From: Pseudoflavitalea sp. G-6-1-2
GTDB lineage: Bacteria; Bacteroidota; Bacteroidia; Chitinophagales; Chitinophagaceae
DNA length: 64,000 nt
Direction: 5' to 3'
Assembly: GCF_012927185.1 (NCBI RefSeq)
Contig: NZ_JABBGB010000001.1
Coordinates: forward strand, 1,736,001-1,800,000
Every line of letters begins with the position of its first letter. Position 1 is the first letter of the stretch. Below the pieces are notes generated by a model. That model had not been told where the DNA came from, did not search any database, and worked only from the letters and a program-made list of their open reading frames with translations. The position numbers were made by a program, and so were the translations under genes. Positions 50,855-59,768 of this stretch are shown piece by piece.

Positions 50855-50986
50855 GGAAAAGGTTTTAAACTGAAAAAGGTTTATATGCTGAATGTATCTA
50901 TTTCTTTTCTCCGAACATAGCTGTTCCTGTAAAACCCGCTGCCATTGCTGATTTTTAAGAATTCCTTATGATGCCTGTTATGAAAG

Positions 50987-51021
50987 TTTTCCGCATCTGG
51001 TAAGTGGCTTTTTCCGCATCT
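50987..51021 (+). promoter_or_regulatory. 12-bp direct repeat upstream of the TonB receptor gene
   Basis: TTTTCCGCATCT occurs at 50987-50998 and again at 51010-51021, 23 bases apart, about two helical turns. It lies 73-107 bases upstream of the receptor start codon. This is the layout of AraC-type regulator sites, and two AraC genes are nearby, but the regulator has not been shown. Confidence 0.5.
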
Positions 51022-51093
51022 AGACAGGGTAAACCACTGATGCGCAGCATTTTTGCCGCCGAAACCAATTCATCATAAGAATATTTTTATACC

Positions 51094-53514
51094 ATGACAA
51101 GGCTGCTTCTTCTCTGTAGCATCTTTCTTCTTTTTACAATACCCTCCTTTGCTCAGTCGTCTAACGGATCTCTGAAAGGAACAGTGAGTACCAGCGACGG
51201 AAAGCCTGCAGTTTTCGTAACTGTTAAAATTGAAAATACTAAATGGACTGCCACCACCGATGAGAGCGGTGTATTTGGCATCGATCAGATCAGGCCCGGC
51301 AATTATGTAGTGAAGTTTTCTGCGATCGGCACGGTTAGTCAGGAAAAACAAGTAGAGATCAAAGCGGGTGAAACCGTTCAGATCGAATGCATCCTTAAAG
51401 AAAGTGCTTCGCAATTGCAGGAAGTGATTGTAACTGCCCGCAACCTGAACAAGGAAAATAAATTCGTTTCAAAGATGCCACTGAGGAACCTCGAAAACCC
51501 TCAGGTGTATACCACGGTGTCTGCTGCTACATTGAATCAGCAGGGCATTACCAATTACGATGATGCATTAAGAAACGTAGCCGGCATTGTGCGTACATGG
51601 GGATCTACCGGAAGAGCTGACGATGGAGCATCTTACTTCGCATTGCGTGGCTTCGATGCACAACCCAATCTCATCAACGGGTTGCCTGGTTTGGCCAGCG
51701 GTACCCTCGATCCAGTGAATGTGGAAGAGATCAATGTGATCAAAGGCCCATCCAGCACGCTTTTCGGCGGAACCTTCTACGGATATGGCGGCGTTATCAA
51801 TACCGTTACCAAAAAGCCTTACCATACTTTCGGAGCTGAAGTGGGTTATAAAGTAGGAAGCTTTGGTCTGCATCGTGTTACTGCCGATGTAAATCTTCCC
51901 TTCTCCAAAAAAGTAGCTTTCCGCATCACTTCTGCATTCCACTCCGAAAAGAACTGGCAGGATGCAGGCTTCAAAAAATCTTTCTACATCGCTCCTTCGC
52001 TTTCATATGATGTGAATGATCGTCTTTCGTTGCAGGTAATGGCTGAGATCCTTGAAGAGAACAGAGCAGTGCCTCCGGTATTCTTTCATTCGGACCGTAC
52101 TACACCACTCGTGTTTAAGAACATAAAAGAATTGAATCTTAATACCGATCTTTCTTTTACTTCTGATGATCTTACCATGAGAAATCCGAGATACAATGTA
52201 CAGGCGCAGGCGCTCTATAAACTGGGCCGTGGCTGGACTTCACAAACGGTTTTTTCTCACAGTCAATCCCGCGCCAAAGGCATCTATACTTATATCTGGG
52301 GCAATGTTGGAAATAAATTCGGTCAATCATTTGATGGACAGGATTACACCCGCCGTTCAATTGATGTACAACAGAACTTCAATGGCGAGTTCACTATTGG
52401 AAAGATGCGCAACCGCGTGCTGATCGGTCTGGATTATTTCCATCGCAATGTTCGCAACCGTGGGATCGGATCGGCCAGGCTGAGAAACGTAACACCACAG
52501 GGAGAAGTAACGTATGAAGATCCTGAAACAGGGGAAGCGGAGCCAGTTGTACCGCTGGATAAAAAAGCGATCTATCAAATACTCACGCAGCTCAATGGTG
52601 CGCCTGCAAATGGCAATGTTTCCAACAGTTCTTACAGTGCTTATGTTTCAGATGTTGTGGACATTCTGCCCCGATTGTCTGCGATGGTAAGTCTGCGTGT
52701 TGATTATTTCGATTCAAAAGGAGAGAAGAGCAAAAAGGAGGATGATTACGATCAGACAGCCTTCAGCCCCAAGTTTGGATTGATCTATCAGGCTGTTCCA
52801 GAAAAATTCTCTGTATTTGCCAACTACATGAATGCGTTCGTTAATGTTGAGCCACGCACTGTGAAAGATGCTGATCAGAAAAATCCCCGTGTAAAATCTT
52901 TCCGTCCCGAACAGGCTAACCAGTTTGAGTTCGGATTCAAATCCAATCTGCTCTCCAACAAATTGCAGGTTACGCTGTCTGCATACAATATCACTGTAAG
53001 CGATCGCGTGATAGGTATGATGGGCAATCCATTCGATTATACACAGAAAGGTAAAGTAAGGAGCCAGGGTTTTGAGCTGGAAGCCACTGCTTATCCGGTA
53101 GCCGGATTGAGCATTATCGGTGGTTACAGCTTCAATAAGATCAAAACAGTCGACGGCGATAAGAATGATTTCTATTCAGAGCCGGGCCGTGCACCTGGCG
53201 GTCAGGGACCCCAGAACCTGGCCAATATCTGGGCCAATTACAAATTCACCAAAGGGGCGCTGAAGAATCTCTCTGTTGGTGCCGGAGGAAACTACGCCAG
53301 CGTATACAAAGTGATCGACAACAGTGCAACCGGCGTATTTGAACTGCCTTCATATGCACTCGTAAATGCAGGTGTATCTTACAGCATTTCAAATGTTCGG
53401 ATTTCATTCAATGTGAACAATATCTTCGATAAGTCTTATTATTCAGGATATTGGTCAGTAAATCCGCAGCCACCGGTGAATTTCGTGGCCGGTGTGTCGT
53501 ACAGTTTCAAGTAA
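51094..53514 (+). CDS. TonB-dependent receptor, siderophore type
   Basis: An 806-residue outer-membrane receptor. The signal peptide ends near SFAQ (residue 21). A carboxypeptidase-regulatory-like domain follows (about 25-110, GSLKGTVSTSDGKPAVFVTV), then the plug (about 125-245 with VNVEEINVIKGPSSTLFGGT) and a 22-strand barrel ending in VAGVSYSFK with a terminal Phe-Lys. The FEFGFKSN and NIFDKSYYSGYW-like end segments suit siderophore receptors (FhuA/FepA type); the ligand is unknown. There is no SusD partner, which also points to siderophore uptake. A direct repeat lies upstream. Confidence 0.9.
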   Translation: MTRLLLLCSIFLLFTIPSFAQSSNGSLKGTVSTSDGKPAVFVTVKIENTKWTATTDESGVFGIDQIRPGNYVVKFSAIGTVSQEKQVEIKAGETVQIECILKESASQLQEVIVTARNLNKENKFVSKMPLRNLENPQVYTTVSAATLNQQGITNYDDALRNVAGIVRTWGSTGRADDGASYFALRGFDAQPNLINGLPGLASGTLDPVNVEEINVIKGPSSTLFGGTFYGYGGVINTVTKKPYHTFGAEVGYKVGSFGLHRVTADVNLPFSKKVAFRITSAFHSEKNWQDAGFKKSFYIAPSLSYDVNDRLSLQVMAEILEENRAVPPVFFHSDRTTPLVFKNIKELNLNTDLSFTSDDLTMRNPRYNVQAQALYKLGRGWTSQTVFSHSQSRAKGIYTYIWGNVGNKFGQSFDGQDYTRRSIDVQQNFNGEFTIGKMRNRVLIGLDYFHRNVRNRGIGSARLRNVTPQGEVTYEDPETGEAEPVVPLDKKAIYQILTQLNGAPANGNVSNSSYSAYVSDVVDILPRLSAMVSLRVDYFDSKGEKSKKEDDYDQTAFSPKFGLIYQAVPEKFSVFANYMNAFVNVEPRTVKDADQKNPRVKSFRPEQANQFEFGFKSNLLSNKLQVTLSAYNITVSDRVIGMMGNPFDYTQKGKVRSQGFELEATAYPVAGLSIIGGYSFNKIKTVDGDKNDFYSEPGRAPGGQGPQNLANIWANYKFTKGALKNLSVGAGGNYASVYKVIDNSATGVFELPSYALVNAGVSYSISNVRISFNVNNIFDKSYYSGYWSVNPQPPVNFVAGVSYSFK

Positions 53515-53639
53515 GCAGGATTTCGGCTTTCCGTATTTTATCTTTTACTAAGTATAGATTAACCGGTGACTATACCAGCCATCCTTTTTGTTTTGCTGTA
53601 AGAAATGGTTCTGTAAATTGCAGCACAATCACGATTGTT

Positions 53640-55037
53640 ATGCACGTAAATATTTTCGGTAAAGAAGTTTATACAGCACGCAGAAAACAGTTGAGCGCAA
53701 ACATGCAAAAGGGATTGCTCCTCTTCATGGGTAATGAAGAAAGCAGCATGAACTATAAAGACAACACTTATCCCTTCAGACAGGATAGTAATTTTCTTTA
53801 TTATTTTGGATTGGATGTAGCAGGACTGGCTGCGGTGATCGATCTCGACAATGGCACAGAAACCATTTTCGGAACTGAGCTCAGCATCGACGACATTATC
53901 TGGACTGGTCCTCAGCCATCACTCAGTGAGCTGGCCGGTGCAGTAGGTGTGCAGAAGAATGGCAGCATCCCACAGCTGCAAAGCTTGCTGAAACAGGCGC
54001 TGGAGAAAGGACAGCAGATCCATATTCTTCCTCCTTATCGTCCGGAGAATAAGATCAAATTGTCCGCATGGCTGAATACATCACTCGATGGCATTGCGCA
54101 GTATGTTTCTCTTCCTTTCATCAAGGCAATTATCCGCCAGCGCGAAATCAAAGAAGCAATTGAGCTGGAAGAAATGGACAGAGCCTGCGATATCAGCGGC
54201 GACATGCACATGGCTGTGATCAAAAATGCAAAAGCAGGCATGAAGGAATATGAACTGAAAGGATTGCTGGAAGCGGTAACACTCTCCAACTGGGGAAGAA
54301 CTTCTTACAATACCATTCTTTCAGTTGATGGACAGGTGCTGCACAATCACTATTACGGCAATACCATCAAAGAAGGGCAAATGATCCTCTGCGATGCAGG
54401 TGCCGAAACCAGTCATTACTACGCGGGCGATCTTACACGTACTGTTCCGGTAGGAAAGAAATTCACCAGCACACAGGAAGAGCTTTATCAGACTGTTCTC
54501 AACTCACTGAATCATGCTATCAGTCTGCTCAGACCTGGTATTGAATTCAGGGAAGTGCACAGACAGGCATGCGTAGAGCTGGTGAAAGGACTGGTAGGTG
54601 CAGGACTCATGAAAGGCGATCCAACAGAAGCAGTAGCGAACGATGCACACACCATGTTCTTCCAGTGCGGTCTCGGACATATGATCGGAATCGATGTGCA
54701 CGATATGGAAGATCTCGGTGAAGAATATGTTGGCTACACCGATGACCTGAAAAAGAATATGGTATTCGGATGGAAATCGCTTCGCCTCGGAAAAGCGCTC
54801 CAGCCCGGATTTACGCTCACAGTTGAGCCTGGCATTTACATCATTCCTGAACTGATCGATAAGTGGAAAGCCACCAACAAACTCGATCAATTCATCAACT
54901 ATCAGAAATTGGAAGAGTATCGCAACTTCGGCGGTATTCGTATCGAAGATAATTTCGTGATCACTGAGAACGGAAGCAGAAAGCTTGGCAAACATCTTCC
55001 CAAATCACTGGAAGACCTGTATGCAAGCAGAGGGTAA
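53640..55037 (+). CDS. Xaa-Pro aminopeptidase (M24B), second copy
   Basis: A 465-residue metallopeptidase with an AMPP_N domain (NYKDNTYPFRQDSNFLYYFG) and an M24 domain. The metal ligands are the two Asp in LCDAGAETSHYYAGDLTRTV, His in GLGHMIGIDVHD, Glu in TVEPGIYII and Glu in GGIRIEDNF. It is clearly related to the gene at 22650-23942 but differs through most of its length. The ATG at 53640 is chosen because the longer frame begins inside the TonB receptor gene. It may aid use of proline-rich peptides. Confidence 0.9.
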   Translation: MHVNIFGKEVYTARRKQLSANMQKGLLLFMGNEESSMNYKDNTYPFRQDSNFLYYFGLDVAGLAAVIDLDNGTETIFGTELSIDDIIWTGPQPSLSELAGAVGVQKNGSIPQLQSLLKQALEKGQQIHILPPYRPENKIKLSAWLNTSLDGIAQYVSLPFIKAIIRQREIKEAIELEEMDRACDISGDMHMAVIKNAKAGMKEYELKGLLEAVTLSNWGRTSYNTILSVDGQVLHNHYYGNTIKEGQMILCDAGAETSHYYAGDLTRTVPVGKKFTSTQEELYQTVLNSLNHAISLLRPGIEFREVHRQACVELVKGLVGAGLMKGDPTEAVANDAHTMFFQCGLGHMIGIDVHDMEDLGEEYVGYTDDLKKNMVFGWKSLRLGKALQPGFTLTVEPGIYIIPELIDKWKATNKLDQFINYQKLEEYRNFGGIRIEDNFVITENGSRKLGKHLPKSLEDLYASRG

Positions 55038-55049
55038 TTGAACAGTTTC

Positions 55050-55697
55050 TCAGATCACGCTGCATTTATAAAATTTTCTGAAACGCTCGCCGGCACCGGC
55101 ATCGGGAATTGGTTTTTCTTCCAGTATTTCGATGCCGTTGCGCGCGAGCGTTGCTTTTAATTCATCTTCAGTAAGATATGGCAGGTGACATCCTTTTGCT
55201 TTCGGCATCGGACGTTTGGTATGTGGTTCTTCAATAAACAGCAAACCGCCCGGTTTGAGTATTGATTTAATGTCTGCCAGCATTTCATCTTTGTAATCGC
55301 ATTCGTGCAACACTGCAGTCATCATCACTTTAGTGAAATAGTTTTTGGGAAGCCGGGTAGAAGTGTACGTGCCGTAAGTGATCACAAAACTATCGATGGA
55401 AATAGCGGGGTTATATGCTTTGATCATCTTCTGCAGATTTCTCCGGTTGCAGGAGGATGAGTCGATGTCCTCAACATAATATCTGATAAGCGGATAATAT
55501 TTTGAAAGTCTTACGAGGTTGTATCCTTTTCCTGTTCCGATATCTGCAACAATATCAGTAGTGGTGATATGCATCAAGGAAACCATGGTGTCGAGCCTTC
55601 CCTGTTTCAGTTTGCTGATATCTTCCATGGTCATTTTCTTCTGAGCAAAGGCAACAAGAGGGAAAAGAAGCAGGAGTAATGCTGGTATGGGTTTCAT
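55050..55697 (-). CDS. Exported class I SAM-dependent methyltransferase-like protein
   Basis: A 215-residue protein. A signal peptide of about 18 residues (MKPIPALLLLLFPLVAFA) precedes Q-K-K. The rest is a class I methyltransferase fold: the glycine motif VADIGTGKGYNLVRLS, the acidic loop YVEDID, and motif post I with LHECDYKDEMLADIKSILKP followed by GGLLFIEEP. SAM is not expected in the periplasm, so either the signal is a membrane tether, SAM is bound before export, or the fold has another use. It starts one base after the DHFR-like gene, so it is cotranscribed with it. Confidence 0.8.
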   Translation of the reverse strand: MKPIPALLLLLFPLVAFAQKKMTMEDISKLKQGRLDTMVSLMHITTTDIVADIGTGKGYNLVRLSKYYPLIRYYVEDIDSSSCNRRNLQKMIKAYNPAISIDSFVITYGTYTSTRLPKNYFTKVMMTAVLHECDYKDEMLADIKSILKPGGLLFIEEPHTKRPMPKAKGCHLPYLTEDELKATLARNGIEILEEKPIPDAGAGERFRKFYKCSVI

Positions 55698-55698
55698 A

Positions 55699-56226
55699 TT
55701 AATTCTTCCTGATGTAGTAGTTGGTCACCAGACCATTGGAAAAAGTTACAGAGCGTTTATGAGAAAAATGCAGTTCCCTGCCCAGCTCTCCGAATAATGA
55801 TATGCCCGATCCGAGCAATAAAGGTGCAATTGAAACGATCAGTTCGTCGATGAGGTTCTCTTTCAAAAAGCTCTGGATCACTTTGCCTCCATCGATGTAC
55901 AATCCCTTGTATCCTTTGTCTGATAAGTGTTTCAGCAGCTCTGCCGGTGGCATGGACACAATGCTGGCTTTGTCTTTCAATGTTTCAGGAATTTCTTTCA
56001 GCGTATTGCTCAGTACGTATACGTGTTGTTTGTAATACCATTCTGGAAAGGTGATCACTTTCTCGAAAGTATTTCTTCCCATTACAATTGCATCGATTTG
56101 GCTGCTGAATTCTACGTATGCCTGATTTACTTCGTCGTTGGCATATTCAACAATCCAGTCAACATCACCATCTTGTTTTGCGATAAAGCCGTCGAGACTG
56201 GTGCCTATGTACACGAATGTTTTCAT
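55699..56226 (-). CDS. Dihydrofolate-reductase-like (RibD C-terminal) protein
   Basis: A 175-residue protein of the DHFR/RibD_C family. The N-terminus F-V-Y-I-G-T-S-L-D-G-F-I-A is the classic start, the NADPH-binding VMGRNTFEKV and YVLSNTL follow, and the C-terminal part has LYIDGGKVIQSFLKENLIDE and LLLGSGISLFGE. Members of this group are often not true DHFRs; the substrate here is unknown. It is the first of two genes on the minus strand, upstream of the exported methyltransferase. Confidence 0.88.
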   Translation of the reverse strand: MKTFVYIGTSLDGFIAKQDGDVDWIVEYANDEVNQAYVEFSSQIDAIVMGRNTFEKVITFPEWYYKQHVYVLSNTLKEIPETLKDKASIVSMPPAELLKHLSDKGYKGLYIDGGKVIQSFLKENLIDELIVSIAPLLLGSGISLFGELGRELHFSHKRSVTFSNGLVTNYYIRKN

Positions 56227-56311
56227 ACGTAAAGTTGTTGTTTGAAATGTAATGGTGGGAGTGTCGACAAAGATAAGACCGGAGAACGGATTTGTTGTTG
56301 CCGGTCAACAT

Positions 56312-56357
56312 AAAAAAGAGACGGCTGCCTTTTTCAAAGCGGCCGTCTCTTTTTTTT
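56312..56357 (-). terminator. Terminator after the methionine gamma-lyase-like gene
   Basis: AGAGACGGC at 56317-56325 pairs with GCCGTCTCT at 56342-56350, extended by A/T tracts on both sides. It works in both directions but only the minus-strand gene ends here. Confidence 0.87.
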
Positions 56358-56364
56358 GGGGTGA

Positions 56365-57594
56365 TTATTTCTTTACCGGAATTGCATCGAGTGCATTGCT
56401 GATATCACGGATGATATCCTCGTGATGCTCTATCCCGATACTCAGTCTGATCATTTTTTCAGTTAATCCCAAACGATTTTTTTCGTCTACAGGAACACCT
56501 GCATGCGTCATGGTGAATGGATGTTCTGCAAGACTTTCAGTGCCGCCAAGGCTCACTGCCAATCGTATATGCTGCAATGCATTCAGAAATGCAAAGGCCT
56601 GTGCTTCGCCGCCTTTTACATCGAAGCTTACCATGGCTCCTGAGCTGCTGTACTGACGTTTGTTCAATGCGGTTTCGTTGAAGCCGAGATAATACACTTT
56701 TTCTACCAACGGATGCTGCTGCAACCATTGTGCTACATGCTTCGCATTGCTGGCAGCGGCTTCCATGCGGATCTTCAGCGTTTCCAGACTGCGCAGCAAC
56801 AACCAGCTGGTATGCGGATCGATGATGGTACCAAAGAATGTGCGTGCCATTTTGATCTGCGCCATTACAGGTTTGCTGGCAACCGCCACACCTGCAATTA
56901 CATCACTATGTCCACCGATGTATTTTGTTGCAGAGTACAACACAATATGCGCACCGTGTTTCAGGGGATGCGACCAGAGCGGTCCCATGTAAGTATTATC
57001 TACAGCGAGCAACACTGTTTTTTCTGCTGTTGAATAGGATGCGGCGATGTCGGCGCAAAGACGAATATCTATCAGATCATTGGTAGGATTTGCAGGTGTT
57101 TCAACGAGGATCATTTTGAGGCGACTCCCTTTGTCTCCGATATTTTCTCTGATGCTTGCTGCATCATCAGCGGCATCGAATGCAATGGATTCAATACCCC
57201 ACTCTGCCAGAAAAAAATGGATGTAGCTATGTGTTCCTCCGTAGAGCGGATTGCTGTATAAAATGCAATCACCTGGTTTTAGAAAGCTCATCAGTGTGGT
57301 AGAGATCGCACTCATGCCACTGGAAAATGCTGCCGCTTCTTCGCCATCGTCCCAAAGTTTAAGACGTTCTTCGAGTATCTCGATATCCGGATTGTTGATA
57401 CGGCTGTAGATCAATCCCATTTCCCTGGCCTGAGATGGTTCACGGCCGTATGCCATGCTGAAGAAATCTTTTCCTTCTTCGGCCGTTTTGAAAACAAAAG
57501 TGGAGGTCATGAAGATCGGGCATTTTACTGCACCCTCACTGAGGAATGGTTTGTAACCATAGCTCATCATCGCGGTTTCGGGTCTGTTTTTCAT
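56365..57594 (-). CDS. Methionine gamma-lyase-like PLP enzyme (Cys/Met metabolism family)
   Basis: A 409-residue PLP-dependent enzyme of the cystathionine gamma-synthase superfamily. It has the N-terminal YSRINNPDIEILEERL, the SSGMSAISTTLMSFLKPGD phosphate-binding region, VDNTYMGPLWSHPL and the PLP Lys motif YSATKYIGGHSDVIAG. The C-terminal SLGGTESLAEHPFTMTH is typical of lyases of this family. The reaction may be methionine gamma-lysis or trans-sulfuration; sequence alone does not separate them. A divergent Lrp-family gene suggests amino-acid regulation. Confidence 0.86.
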   Translation of the reverse strand: MKNRPETAMMSYGYKPFLSEGAVKCPIFMTSTFVFKTAEEGKDFFSMAYGREPSQAREMGLIYSRINNPDIEILEERLKLWDDGEEAAAFSSGMSAISTTLMSFLKPGDCILYSNPLYGGTHSYIHFFLAEWGIESIAFDAADDAASIRENIGDKGSRLKMILVETPANPTNDLIDIRLCADIAASYSTAEKTVLLAVDNTYMGPLWSHPLKHGAHIVLYSATKYIGGHSDVIAGVAVASKPVMAQIKMARTFFGTIIDPHTSWLLLRSLETLKIRMEAAASNAKHVAQWLQQHPLVEKVYYLGFNETALNKRQYSSSGAMVSFDVKGGEAQAFAFLNALQHIRLAVSLGGTESLAEHPFTMTHAGVPVDEKNRLGLTEKMIRLSIGIEHHEDIIRDISNALDAIPVKK

Positions 57595-57745
57595 ATTTGC
57601 AAGTTTGTAACAAAGCTGCTCAGAATGACTGCGATGTACAATACACAGCAGTTTGCATGGAGAAAATCGCTATTGGCAATATAAATGAGATAAGATTTAG
57701 AGTATTTCACTAAATTATGCCTGAATAATAGTAAAATCGTTCGTG

Positions 57746-58216
57746 ATGAAAGCTGATTTAGATTGTATCGATCTGCAATTGCTGACTTTATTGCAGCACG
57801 ATTGCAGACTTAGCAATAAAGAACTGGCAGATAAATTAGGCATCACTGCCACACCTGTTCTGATGCGAAGGCGTAAGCTCGAAGAGCAGGGCTACATCAG
57901 CAAATACATGGCTGTGGTAGACAGAAACAAAATTGATCTCTCACTCGTAGCATATACCAATGTGCAGCTGAGCATCCATTCAAGGTCGGCCATGACTGCT
58001 TTTGAAAAATCGGTGATGAAGTTTGAAGAAGTGATGGAGTGCCATCACATGACTGGTTCTTACGATTACCTGTTGAAGATTGTATTGAAAGATATGAACG
58101 CCTATCACCATTTCATACGCGAGAAACTCGCCACTCTGCCAAACATCCATACTGTGCAGAGCAGTTTTGTGATGACGGAAGTAAAAATGCAGCTCTCCTA
58201 CAAATTGCATTCATAA
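57746..58216 (+). CDS. Lrp/AsnC-family regulator
   Basis: A 156-residue regulator with an N-terminal winged helix (about 1-60: DCRLSNKELADKLGITATPV, then LMRRRKLEEQGYI) and a C-terminal ligand-binding RAM domain (about 65-145, with HHMTGSYDYLLKIV). It is divergent from the methionine gamma-lyase-like gene, 151 bases apart, and is the likely controller of it in response to an amino acid. The ATG at 57746 is used, though a GTG lies directly upstream at 57743. Confidence 0.9.
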   Translation: MKADLDCIDLQLLTLLQHDCRLSNKELADKLGITATPVLMRRRKLEEQGYISKYMAVVDRNKIDLSLVAYTNVQLSIHSRSAMTAFEKSVMKFEEVMECHHMTGSYDYLLKIVLKDMNAYHHFIREKLATLPNIHTVQSSFVMTEVKMQLSYKLHS

Positions 58217-58224
58217 TGCTGCAA

Positions 58225-58251
58225 TAAAAAACGCCCTCCAAATGGAAGGCG
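58225..58251 (-). terminator. Terminator of the SusC-SusD-TlpA operon (minus strand)
   Basis: CGCCTTCC and GGAGGGCG arms (read on the minus strand, with one G-U pair) enclose a four-base loop and are followed by a run of T (58230-58225). Confidence 0.8.
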
Positions 58252-58279
58252 CTTTTATCAGAGACATAACCAGACAGCT

Positions 58280-59746
58280 TTAGTTCTGCGCTGTCAGCAG
58301 TTGATCCAATTGAGTACGGAGCAATTTATTGGATGGCCTGTACGCATTGGCCGAGACGATCTTCCCTTCTGTATCTATCAGTATGAAACGTGGAATGGAA
58401 ATGATATTGAAATCCTGAATGAAAGCAGAGTTGAATGCATTGTCAGACATCAGTTGCACGCCTTTCAGTTCGTTGTTGATCACATAGTCTTTCCACTTCT
58501 GAGCATCTTTCAGCTCATCAACAGAGATGCTTACGAATTTGATGTTCTTATCTCTGTAATGCTCTTCCACTTTTTTCAGATTGGGTATCTCTGCTTTGCA
58601 TGGACCGCACCAGGTAGCCCAAACATCGATGTACACGAAATTCCCTCTGAGGCTGCTGAGTGTTACTTTCTCACCAGTTACAGTCTGGTATTCGAACTCA
58701 GGCGCAGGCGCGCCTTTGGAGAATTTTTTGATACGCTCATATGTTTTTTCCATACCAGCTGCATAGGCAGGATGGCTGTTTGTTGTTTTGAATGCCTGAA
58801 AAATGCTGTCTGCTTCCTTCAGGTCTTCGGATGTTTTCAGTGCCTGAGAAGCGAAACGATAGTTCCAGTAATTTTTGATGTAGGTATTGCTCACTGCCTC
58901 GGCAGCTGCTTTCTGCTTGATCGCTTCCTGACTCATGCGGCCGCTGAACTCTTTGCTGTATTTGGTGTACATGAGAGTGGTGAATTGCTGGTCCATCCAT
59001 CTTCTGTAGGCTGCTGATCCTTTGAAAGCAGCTTCTTCGTTGAAGGAGCCACCGAGATCTCCGATAGAATCCAGTTGTTTTCTCTGTTCTTTGGTGAGCT
59101 TCCAGGTTTGCATTGCTTTGTAGGCGGAATCAATTTTTTTGTGATCGAAATTAGTTCCCATCGACTCCATCAATTTGTAGAAGTTCTCCTGCTTCTTCGT
59201 GTCCACACCATATTTATACCCATATTCATTGTAGAAGTTGCGGATGGTGTAATCGATATCTGCTTTGCGTGTTGCCTGAAAATGCTCACTCAGTTTTTGT
59301 TTGTTGAGCAATGCATACTGGCTTTTTCTGAATGCTTCCATTTGTTTTTGGAAGTCGGGGATCTTCACAAAATTCATTTCTCCTTTATTCAGTTTCTCCG
59401 AAATTTTTTGTGAAGAAGCATTGAGTTGCTGTATGAGGTTGTTCTCTTTGCTGCCGTTACCCTGCATCACCAGTTGATCGTTCTTTTTGGTGATGTTGAG
59501 TGAGTAACCGGGTGAAAGGTATACTGTGCCTACATCTGAGAGAGTGTAATATCCTGCTTCGATGCCTTTGATGGTTTCATTGAAATTGCCTGTGGCATCT
59601 GTTGTGATGCTCCATTTCTGTTCGTCGAGGTTGGAGAGCTCCAGTTTGCCATTCTTCACGGAAGGCAGACTGCCGGCGAGGGTCACATCCTGCGCCTGCA
59701 ATGCACTGCAACTTAAAACTGCACTGATAAAAATTACTGGTTTCAT
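58280..59746 (-). CDS. TlpA-like thioredoxin-fold protein in a SusC/SusD operon
   Basis: A 488-residue secreted protein. The signal peptide ends near ALQAQ (residue 19). Residues about 20-100 form a small beta domain with the DUF4369-like pattern; about 110-330 is helical. The C-terminal thioredoxin-like domain has the active site W379-C-G-P-C383 and FVSISVDE. It is the last gene of the operon after susD (22-base gap). Such TlpA-like proteins are common beside SusC/SusD pairs and may keep exported proteins in a given redox state. Confidence 0.88.
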   Translation of the reverse strand: MKPVIFISAVLSCSALQAQDVTLAGSLPSVKNGKLELSNLDEQKWSITTDATGNFNETIKGIEAGYYTLSDVGTVYLSPGYSLNITKKNDQLVMQGNGSKENNLIQQLNASSQKISEKLNKGEMNFVKIPDFQKQMEAFRKSQYALLNKQKLSEHFQATRKADIDYTIRNFYNEYGYKYGVDTKKQENFYKLMESMGTNFDHKKIDSAYKAMQTWKLTKEQRKQLDSIGDLGGSFNEEAAFKGSAAYRRWMDQQFTTLMYTKYSKEFSGRMSQEAIKQKAAAEAVSNTYIKNYWNYRFASQALKTSEDLKEADSIFQAFKTTNSHPAYAAGMEKTYERIKKFSKGAPAPEFEYQTVTGEKVTLSSLRGNFVYIDVWATWCGPCKAEIPNLKKVEEHYRDKNIKFVSISVDELKDAQKWKDYVINNELKGVQLMSDNAFNSAFIQDFNIISIPRFILIDTEGKIVSANAYRPSNKLLRTQLDQLLTAQN

Positions 59747-59768
59747 TTCTGCTTTGATTAGTGGTGAA

